From Oscillospiraceae bacterium (lineage in GTDB: Bacteria > Bacillota > Clostridia > Oscillospirales > Oscillospiraceae), in assembly GCA_031266955.1 (NCBI GenBank), contig JAISAA010000216.1, positions 1 through 5,896 on the forward strand: a stretch of DNA of 5,896 bases, written 5' to 3'. Both the position numbers and the translations under genes were made by a program. Within the stretch, counting starts at the first letter, position 1. Each line of letters opens with the position of its first letter. Below, one piece after another: positions 1 to 4,453 of the stretch. A model generated the notes under the pieces. It had not been told where the DNA came from. It searched no databases and worked only from the letters and a program-made list of their open reading frames with translations.

Positions 1-92
1 CTAATCCGAGGAGGCTGCACGGGTGGAGGACGGCGGAGCAGGTGTTTAATGAGGAGTTTGCGGGGGTGGGGGTTCGGTTGGGGGAATTTTAG
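1..92 (+). CDS. IS30-family transposase, C-terminal end only (partial at window start)
   Basis: The frame that begins at base 3 is open to a TAG at 90-92 and gives 29 residues starting NPRRLHGWRTAEQVFNEEF. A P-R-[KR]-x-L-x-W-[KR]-T-x-x-x-V-F pattern is typical of the last residues of IS30-family transposases (DDE enzymes that cut and join the element's ends), where it follows the catalytic core. Only this tail is in the window, so the DDE residues cannot be checked and I cannot tell whether the gene upstream is intact. The last ten residues (AGVGVRLGEF) are encoded by an unusually G-rich segment and look unlike the usual family end, so the tail may be diverged or frameshifted. The family call rests on a short motif from memory and is moderately sure. 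Confidence 0.62.
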   Translation, partial: NPRRLHGWRTAEQVFNEEFAGVGVRLGEF

Positions 93-102
93 GGGGGGGG
101 GG
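62..102 (+). other. Canonical G-quadruplex motif with a G11 homopolymer
   Basis: Four guanine runs occur on the plus strand: G5 (62-66), G5 (68-72), G5 (80-84) and G11 (92-102). The loops are 1, 7 and 7 bases, which satisfies the G3+N1-7 rule with long runs. The motif spans the last codons and the stop codon of the transposase; the TAG at 90-92 supplies the first G of the G11 run. Such a structure could stall polymerase or affect the mRNA end. The G11 run is also a classic slippage site, so its exact length in the assembly should be treated with caution. Folding is inferred from pattern only. Confidence 0.6.
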
Positions 103-118
103 ATTTGTTTTTGTTCAT

Positions 119-134
119 AAATTGTTTACAATTT
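119..134. repeat. Short AT-rich inverted repeat near the IS end
   Basis: AAATTGT (119-125) and ACAATTT (128-134) are perfect inverted copies around a central TT. The dyad lies in the non-coding end of the presumed insertion sequence and could be an internal transposase-binding site. It has no T run after it and is too AT-rich to be an intrinsic terminator. Function is unknown. Confidence 0.35.
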
Positions 135-188
135 GATGTTGCATTTAGTATTGACATTCGCGCGGGCGGCGCTTTCGCAATATTTATC

Positions 189-217
189 TTGACGCCGCCG
201 TTTCGGCGCTGTATACT
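189..217 (+). promoter_or_regulatory. Sigma-A type promoter, likely driving the rsgA operon
   Basis: A -35 element TTGACG (189-194) and a -10 element TATACT (212-217) are separated by the optimal 17 bases; each matches the consensus at five of six positions. Transcription would start near 224 and give a leader of about 240 bases before rsgA. An inverted repeat, GGCGGCG (165-171) with CGCCGCC (193-199), covers the -35 region and might be a repressor site or chance in GC-rich DNA. It is the best promoter match I found upstream of rsgA. Confidence 0.65.
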
Positions 218-265
218 GCAAGCGTCTGAATCAGATAATTTCCGCCTTGAAAGGAGATGTGTTTT

Positions 266-301
266 ATGAAAGCTTATATGATGTTGGTGGTCCCGGCTTA
301 A
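266..301 (+). CDS. Possible 11-aa leader peptide upstream of rsgA
   Basis: ATG at 266 opens an 11-codon frame, MKAYMMLVVPA, ending in TAA at 299-301. It is preceded by AAAGGAG (250-256) with AGGAG ending 9 bases before the ATG, a better ribosome binding site than that of several full genes here. It lies about 40 bases after the predicted transcription start and 75 bases before the 376-426 hairpin, the usual arrangement of a leader peptide in a regulated 5' leader. There is no run of one codon that would point to an amino-acid attenuator. It could instead be the start of a gene broken by the IS insertion or by a stop: read through the TAA, the frame continues to a TGA at 374-376. No homology is recognised in either reading. 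Confidence 0.4.
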   Translation: MKAYMMLVVPA

Positions 302-375
302 ACCGAATATCGGGCGCGCTTTTTGCCGTGCCGTCACAGCGACCTTAATACTGCCGCCGGCGAGGTCATACGATG

Positions 376-426
376 AACGCCGCGAACGGCAGCTTCAAAA
401 CGAGGCTGCTTGTCCGCGGCGTTTTT
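376..426 (+). terminator. Intrinsic terminator or attenuator hairpin before rsgA
   Basis: AACGCCGCG (376-384) pairs perfectly with CGCGGCGTT (415-423). Inside it GCAGC (389-393) pairs with GCTGC (405-409) around an 11-base loop, with a G-T pair at 388/410. The 3' arm runs into T5 (422-426), so a GC-rich stem followed by a short U tract would form in the RNA. It lies downstream of the 189-217 promoter and ends 41 bases before the rsgA ATG, so it would either terminate the short leader transcript or attenuate rsgA. The U tract is short, so efficiency may be partial. No equally clear promoter lies between the hairpin and rsgA, which favours read-through control. Confidence 0.55.
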
Positions 427-467
427 GCGCCCGAAAACAACTCTTCTTTTTGAAAGGACAAGCGTAA

Positions 468-1547
468 ATGATCGATTTGAAACAATACGGATACATCGAA
501 GCCGAAGCGCCGCCGGATGGCTTGATACCCGGCAGGGTCACGGAGCTGCGGCGGGAGCAATACACCGTTATCACCGGGAACGGCGAAGTGACCGCCGTGT
601 TAAAAGGCTCGTTCTACCACGGCGCTGAGGAGCGCGGAGACTTTCCCTGCGTCGGCGATCATGTGCTTTTACAGTACAATGAGACAGGGGTCTCCCGTAT
701 TGCCGGCTTGCTGCCGCGCCGATCCAAATTTTCACGCGCGGATTTTTCGGGGCACGCTGTCGGCTACGTCAAGACGATTTTAGAGCAAGTCGTAGCGGCG
801 AACTTCGATTACGTGTTCATACTGTCGTCCTTGAACCGGGATTTTAAGATAAATCGCATTATGCGGTATCTTACGCAGGCTTGGCAGAGCGGCGGTCAGC
901 CCGTCGTGATCCTGACGAAGGCGGACTTAGCCGAAAATGAAAATCCCGGCGCGCGGGCCGATGAAATAAAAAAGACCGCGCCCGGTGTTCCGGTACACGC
1001 CGTTTCCGCGCACACGGGCTTTGGGCTGGAGGCGTTGAATGAATATTTGAAGCCCGGTAAGACGGTCGTATTCCTCGGAATGTCCGGCGTGGGAAAATCG
1101 TCTCTGCTCAACGCGCTGATGGACCGGGAGGTGATGGAGGTAAAGGACATCCGCGAGGATGACAGCCGCGGACGCCACACGACGACCCACCGCCAGCTTT
1201 TTATGCTACCGTCCGGCGCTATGGTCATCGACACGCCGGGTATGCGCGAGCTCGGGCTTTTCGGCGCTGACGAGGGCATCAGCGCGGGCTTTGCCGATGT
1301 GGAAGAGTTGTTTGCGAAATGCCGGTTTAATGACTGCCGGCACGGGACGGAACCGGGTTGCGCCGTGCTTGCAGCGCTTGCCGACGGCTCGCTGCCGCGG
1401 GAGCGTTGGGAGCGTTATCTCGCGCAGAAACAGGAAAATAAATTCGCGGATGACAAGGCGGGGCGCCTCGCCGACAAGCGGGCGCGAAACAAATCGCTTG
1501 CCATGCGGAGCAAGCAACCAAAGAAAAACGGAGGAACAAAAAAGTGA
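468..1547 (+). CDS. rsgA: Ribosome small subunit-dependent GTPase RsgA (YjeQ/YloQ family)
   Basis: RsgA is a cytoplasmic GTPase that binds the 30S subunit late in assembly and checks the decoding centre. The 359-aa product shows an N-terminal OB-fold region (about 18-95), then the family's circularly permuted GTPase motifs: TKAD (G4, 150-153), SAHTG (G5, 180-184), GMSGVGKSS (Walker A/G1, 204-212), the RHTTTHRQL switch I segment (236-244) and DTPGM (G3, 255-259). A zinc knuckle follows with C285, C290, H292 and C298, then a Lys/Arg-rich tail (about 320-359). All key residues are present. ATG 468 is preceded by AAAGGA (453-458) at 9 bases. At 359 aa it is longer than the common 290-300 aa form and resembles the long paralogue that some Firmicutes carry as a second copy. 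It is not beside prkC/stp, the usual Firmicutes location. It heads an operon whose next gene overlaps it by GTGA. Confidence 0.95.
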   Translation: MIDLKQYGYIEAEAPPDGLIPGRVTELRREQYTVITGNGEVTAVLKGSFYHGAEERGDFPCVGDHVLLQYNETGVSRIAGLLPRRSKFSRADFSGHAVGYVKTILEQVVAANFDYVFILSSLNRDFKINRIMRYLTQAWQSGGQPVVILTKADLAENENPGARADEIKKTAPGVPVHAVSAHTGFGLEALNEYLKPGKTVVFLGMSGVGKSSLLNALMDREVMEVKDIREDDSRGRHTTTHRQLFMLPSGAMVIDTPGMRELGLFGADEGISAGFADVEELFAKCRFNDCRHGTEPGCAVLAALADGSLPRERWERYLAQKQENKFADDKAGRLADKRARNKSLAMRSKQPKKNGGTKK

Positions 1548-1690
1548 ATGACATCACGTGTGAAAAGATGATTTTAGTCAACCTCGGATACAGGCTCGTG
1601 GAGTGGTACATATCCGCCGACGCGCCCGATAAAAAAGCCTTGCAGCTCGATACGCTGCAAAAAATATACGAAATGAGGAACGGAAAATGA
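1544..1690 (+). CDS. Small hypothetical protein, 48 aa, GTG start, in the rsgA operon
   Basis: A GTG at 1544 opens 48 codons ending at TGA 1688-1690. The product begins MNDITCEKMILVNLGYRLVE and ends KIYEMRNGK. GGAGG (1530-1534) lies 9 bases before the GTG, an ideal distance. The start overlaps the rsgA stop (GTGA, 1544-1547) and the stop overlaps the methyltransferase start (ATGA, 1687-1690), so the frame exactly fills the gap between its neighbours; this is strong evidence that it is translated. It looks like two amphipathic helices (about 6-23 and 29-44) joined by a short SADAPD turn, with balanced charge (7 acidic, 7 basic) and no signal or membrane segment. I recognise no family and assign no function. 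A coupling partner or small subunit for the methyltransferase or RsgA is possible but only inferred. Confidence 0.8.
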   Translation: MNDITCEKMILVNLGYRLVEWYISADAPDKKALQLDTLQKIYEMRNGK

Positions 1691-2511
1691 TCGATACGCT
1701 TTTTCATCTGCTGCGAAAACCCGCGCTCTGGCAGCGAAGCGACAAGCCGTTTTGGGACGACGGGCACATTTCAAAGGGTATGCTCGAAGCGCATATGAAT
1801 CCCGATTGGGACGCCGCCAGCCGCAAACACAGTTTTATCGACGCTTCGGTAAAATGGCTGTCCGGCGTCATACCGGCAAATAGTAAGGTCCTCGACCTCG
1901 GCTGCGGGCCGGGGCTGTACGCGAAGCGGATGTCCGATATAGGGTACGACGTGACCGGTATGGACTTTTCAAAACGCTCCATCGCCTACGCGAAAAGCCG
2001 GGACGCGAAAACCGAATATATCTATAAAAACTATTTGGAGCTTGATTATAACGCCATATTCGACGCCGTTGTGCTGATTTACTGCGACTTCGCCGCGCTG
2101 ACGCCGGACGAACGCGGCGCACTTACAGAGAAGGTCTATAAAGCGCTGAAACCGGGCGGACTGTTTATCTTGGACGTTTTCACGGAAAAGCATTTTGCAG
2201 ACAAGGCGAACAAAACCTCGTGGGCGCTCAATGAGAACGGCGGTTTCTGGAGCGCCGGGCCGCACATCTGCCTTGAAGCGACGCATCTCTACGAGAACAA
2301 CACGGTCGCCGTCGATCAATGCGTGGTGATCGGTAAGAATGAAATCAAACAATATTTGATATGGGATACTGCCTACACCGTTCAACGGCTGACCGACGAG
2401 GTATCGCCCCACGGCTTTTCCGTCAAAGCCGTGTTCGACAATGTGTGTGGAAGCCCGTACACCGGCGAAGCGGAAACGCTGTGCGCCGTTCTGGAAAGGG
2501 GTGCGGAATGA
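1687..2511 (+). CDS. Class I SAM-dependent methyltransferase
   Basis: The 274-aa product has a Rossmann methyltransferase core: motif I VLDLGCGPGLYAKRM (68-82), the acidic residue ending beta-2 in VTGMDFS (D93), the beta-4 segment AVVLIYCDF (127-135) and LKPGGLFILDVF (154-165). An N-terminal extension with FWDDGHISKGMLEAHMNP (22-39) precedes the core, and a C-terminal half (about 180-270) without recognised motifs probably forms the substrate lid. It transfers a methyl group from S-adenosylmethionine, but the acceptor cannot be told from sequence; there is no NPPY or catalytic-cysteine motif that would mark a DNA or RNA base methylase. ATG 1687 overlaps the stop of the 48-aa gene (ATGA), with GAGG (1675-1678) 8 bases upstream. 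Its own stop overlaps the next ATG, so it is probably coupled to both neighbours. Confidence 0.88.
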   Translation: MIDTLFHLLRKPALWQRSDKPFWDDGHISKGMLEAHMNPDWDAASRKHSFIDASVKWLSGVIPANSKVLDLGCGPGLYAKRMSDIGYDVTGMDFSKRSIAYAKSRDAKTEYIYKNYLELDYNAIFDAVVLIYCDFAALTPDERGALTEKVYKALKPGGLFILDVFTEKHFADKANKTSWALNENGGFWSAGPHICLEATHLYENNTVAVDQCVVIGKNEIKQYLIWDTAYTVQRLTDEVSPHGFSVKAVFDNVCGSPYTGEAETLCAVLERGAE

Positions 2512-3449
2512 AAATCATTGACTTCACCGCCCGTCACGTCGAACAGGCGGCGCAAATCGCCAAACTGAATTACGACGAGGAACGCAAATCCGTACCCGCG
2601 CTGCCGTCGATAGATAAATTGCCGGATTTGACGCCGTACGCGGAAAACGGCCTCGGCGTCGCGGCGGAGGACGGCGGCGAGCTGCTCGGTTTTCTGTGCA
2701 GCGTGCCGCCGTTCAAAAACGCGTTCCGCTCGACCGACGCGACGGGCGTGTTTTCGCCGATGGGCGCGAACGGAGCGGTCGGGCAAAACCGGGCGGAAGC
2801 TTTCGCGCGTATGTATCAGGCGGCGGGCGAAAAATGGGCGGCGGCGGGAGCGTCCAGCCACGCCGTATGCCTGTACGCGCACGACAAGCAGGCGCAGGAA
2901 CAATTCTTCCGCTACGGCTTCGGGCTGCGCTGCATTGACGCGGTACGCGCAATGGACGAAATCGGCGCGCCGCTCTGTGAGGCTTACACCTTCTCGGAGC
3001 TTGCGCCGGAGGAGCGTTTTAAGCTCTTTCCTTTTGTAAAATTATTTAATCAGCATTTTCTTAAAAGCCCGACTTTTATGATCAAGCCGGACTGGACAAA
3101 AGCGGAATTCTTGGAGGGTGTTAAGGACGACCGTTTTTTCATCGCGCGCAAGAACGGGGAGATCGTCGCGTTCCTCAACGCCGGGTACGCCGGAGAAACC
3201 TTTATATGCGATACGCCGGGTTATATTCACGCGGACGGGGCATACTGCCTGCCGGAGCATCGCGGGAAAGGGATCATGCAAGTCTTGCTTCAGCTTGCGG
3301 CCTTGGCCTTGAAAGCGGAGGGGTACACATACCTCGGCGTGGATTTCGAGAGCATCAATCCGGCGGCTTACGGGTTTTGGCTCAAATACTTTACCGCCTA
3401 CACGCACGGCGTCGTGCGAAGGATAGACGAACACGTTTTGAAAAAGTGA
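2508..3449 (+). CDS. GNAT-family N-acetyltransferase, tandem-domain
   Basis: The 313-aa product looks like two GNAT folds in a row. The C-terminal domain (about 155-300) keeps the acetyl-CoA pyrophosphate loop HRGKGI (251-256) on motif A, followed by a helix and NPAAYGFWLKYF (284-295), whose Y288 is placed like the usual catalytic tyrosine. The N-terminal half (about 1-150) has GNAT-like strands (GELLGFLC, 57-64) and a YGF ending (136-138), but its loop region (about 86-95) lacks the R-x-x-G-x-G signature, so it is probably inactive for cofactor binding. The substrate is unknown. ATG 2508 overlaps the methyltransferase stop (ATGA) and follows GGAAAGGGG (2493-2501). The same frame is open from an earlier ATG at 2361, but that lies deep inside the methyltransferase and is rejected. 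It is the last gene of the operon. Confidence 0.87.
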   Translation: MKIIDFTARHVEQAAQIAKLNYDEERKSVPALPSIDKLPDLTPYAENGLGVAAEDGGELLGFLCSVPPFKNAFRSTDATGVFSPMGANGAVGQNRAEAFARMYQAAGEKWAAAGASSHAVCLYAHDKQAQEQFFRYGFGLRCIDAVRAMDEIGAPLCEAYTFSELAPEERFKLFPFVKLFNQHFLKSPTFMIKPDWTKAEFLEGVKDDRFFIARKNGEIVAFLNAGYAGETFICDTPGYIHADGAYCLPEHRGKGIMQVLLQLAALALKAEGYTYLGVDFESINPAAYGFWLKYFTAYTHGVVRRIDEHVLKK

Positions 3450-3464
3450 TCCGCGCGATGCCCG

Positions 3465-4295
3465 TCAATTATCCGCCGGGCCCGGTAAAAACGGGGCGTA
3501 CATCATAACGGCGTGATTTTCAACGACGTATTCGTCGTCGATCAGGCTCCCGCTCAGGTCATATTTTTTTCTGAAAATCAGATTGTGCCGCGTATAGCCT
3601 CCCCAAAACTCAGGCTGCATAATATGCTCTTTCTCGTAGACTTCGTAACTGTACCGGAGCGGTCTGTCCGTCAGCCAGGCGCCTTTCAAGTCGGTTTCGG
3701 TAACTTCCAATGCGAGCTGAAAAGCTTGGTCCGTGTTGTTTTTTATCATCAGATCGCCGTAGTTATAAAAGCAAGTGGCGCCGCTCCCGAAGGGCTGTGT
3801 TCTGTTTGAATCGGGGAAAACGTCGTAGCCGTGCCTGTGGCGTTCCACGACCGTCAGCGGAGTATGCAGCGTCATCCAGTATATCAAGTTTGACAGCTGG
3901 CACAGCCCGCCTCCCGTGCCGGCGGTAAAGCCGCCGTTTTGCAATATCATTCCGTCTGAATACCCCTTGCGCTTCGTCGGCTTTCCGATCGATCTCCAGT
4001 ACGAAAACGTCTCGCCCGGCTTAATTATCATCCGGTCGATTTTAGGTACGGCGAGCTTTAAGTTTGTGATCTTATTGTACTGCAAATACATATCCACATC
4101 CTTTAGCTTGCGAAGCAGGGGCGTCTTATGGCAAAAGCATTCGACGGGAAGCGTTTCCGTTCCCACTGTTGAGAACTCGGCTCCGCTGAACAGCCACGTA
4201 ATATGCCTTTTGAAAGTAAAATACGTTTTACCCAGCAGCAACCGCAAGCGACCCCGCCTGACCGGTTTTTTCGACAATTCAGATTTCATAAGCAC
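3465..4295 (-). CDS. VanW-family protein
   Basis: From the GTG start the product is 276 aa. It carries the VanW domain with GETFSYW (94-100), GFTAGTGGGLCQLSNLIYW (122-140) and VERHRHGYDVFPDSN (150-164). VanW proteins occur in some vancomycin-resistance operons and widely outside them; their biochemical role is unknown, and presence here is not evidence of resistance because no vanH/A/X-type genes are in the window. There is no signal peptide or membrane segment, so it is probably cytoplasmic. The N-terminus is basic (KKPVRRGRLR). Start choice: AAGGGAGG lies 11 bases before GTG 4295. ATG 4289 is 17 bases from it, and ATG 4328 has no ribosome binding site and sits at the predicted transcription start. 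The gene converges on the acetyltransferase with a 15-base gap and no obvious terminator. Confidence 0.88.
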   Translation of the reverse strand: MLMKSELSKKPVRRGRLRLLLGKTYFTFKRHITWLFSGAEFSTVGTETLPVECFCHKTPLLRKLKDVDMYLQYNKITNLKLAVPKIDRMIIKPGETFSYWRSIGKPTKRKGYSDGMILQNGGFTAGTGGGLCQLSNLIYWMTLHTPLTVVERHRHGYDVFPDSNRTQPFGSGATCFYNYGDLMIKNNTDQAFQLALEVTETDLKGAWLTDRPLRYSYEVYEKEHIMQPEFWGGYTRHNLIFRKKYDLSGSLIDDEYVVENHAVMMYAPFLPGPADN

Positions 4296-4333
4296 AGTCG
4301 GAATTGCCTCCCTTTCAACACAGCTCATATGAA

Positions 4334-4362
4334 TTTATAACACAGATAACCAAGAAATACAA
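4334..4362 (-). promoter_or_regulatory. Promoter for the vanW-family gene
   Basis: Read on the minus strand, TTGTAT (4362-4357) and TATAAA (4339-4334) are 17 bases apart, and the -10 carries an upstream TG at the extended -10 position (TGT-TATAAA). Transcription would begin around 4327, which places the first ATG (4328) at or before the start site and so supports the internal GTG at 4295. The -35 is weak (three of six), which the extended -10 could offset. Confidence 0.5.
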
Positions 4363-4369
4363 GCGGATA

Positions 4370-4404
4370 TTTGCACAAGAGAGTGGCGCCGGCACTTGCG
4401 CAAA
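4370..4404. promoter_or_regulatory. Inverted repeat of two TTGCRCAA boxes between divergent promoters (candidate operator)
   Basis: TTTGCACAAG (4370-4379) and CTTGCGCAAA (4395-4404) are inverted copies matching at 9 of 10 positions, 15 bases apart. Each half is itself a near-palindrome (TTGCACAA, TTGCGCAA), with centres 25 bases apart. The right box covers the -35 element of the rsmB promoter; the left box begins 7 bases upstream of the vanW -35. A dimeric regulator bound to both could control both genes. Neither transcript includes the sites, so an RNA hairpin role is unlikely. No regulator is encoded in the window, and binding is inferred. Confidence 0.4.
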
Positions 4405-4423
4405 GACAAAAAGAGTGTATAAT
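4396..4423 (+). promoter_or_regulatory. Promoter for rsmB-rlmN
   Basis: A perfect -10 hexamer TATAAT (4418-4423) has a weak -35, TTGCGC (4396-4401), 16 bases upstream. Transcription would start near 4430, giving a leader of about 24 bases that contains the ribosome binding site GGTGAGGA (4443-4450). The -35 lies inside the right-hand palindromic box described at 4370-4404. Confidence 0.6.
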
Positions 4424-4453
4424 ACAAGCAACCAGACAAGGCGGTGAGGACGA

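Larger units (their letters stand above)
1..160 (+). mobile_element. Probable right end of an IS30-family insertion sequence
   Basis: After the transposase stop comes about 70 bases of non-coding sequence. It runs from a G11 tract into an AT-rich stretch ending GTTGCATTTAGTATTGAC at about 139-156, after which composition switches abruptly to GC-rich DNA (CGCGCGGGCGGCG). IS30-family elements typically carry terminal inverted repeats a few tens of bases beyond the transposase stop, and this AT-rich block is in the right place and style. The left end lies outside the window, so the inverted repeat and the target duplication cannot be verified. The outer boundary near 158-160 is an estimate from the change in base composition. 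Confidence 0.45.

Noticed and set aside
303..465. An open frame of 54 codons before rsgA beginning at CCG 303
   Set aside because: It has no start codon with a ribosome binding site, the product shows no recognisable motif, and most of it is explained by the 376-426 hairpin.
2361..2507. An upstream ATG that would lengthen the acetyltransferase by 49 residues
   Set aside because: It lies wholly inside the methyltransferase in another frame, and the added residues do not resemble a GNAT start. The ATGA overlap at 2508 with a GGAAAGGGG site upstream is the natural start.
3450..3490. A possible terminator between the convergent acetyltransferase and vanW genes, including the palindrome CCGGGCCCGG at 3476-3485
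   Set aside because: The palindrome lies inside the vanW coding end, has no loop and no adjoining T run on either strand, and is likely chance in GC-rich sequence.
3465..4295. Vancomycin resistance determinant
   Set aside because: VanW-domain proteins are common outside resistance clusters, and no ligase, dehydrogenase, dipeptidase or VanRS-type regulator is in the window.
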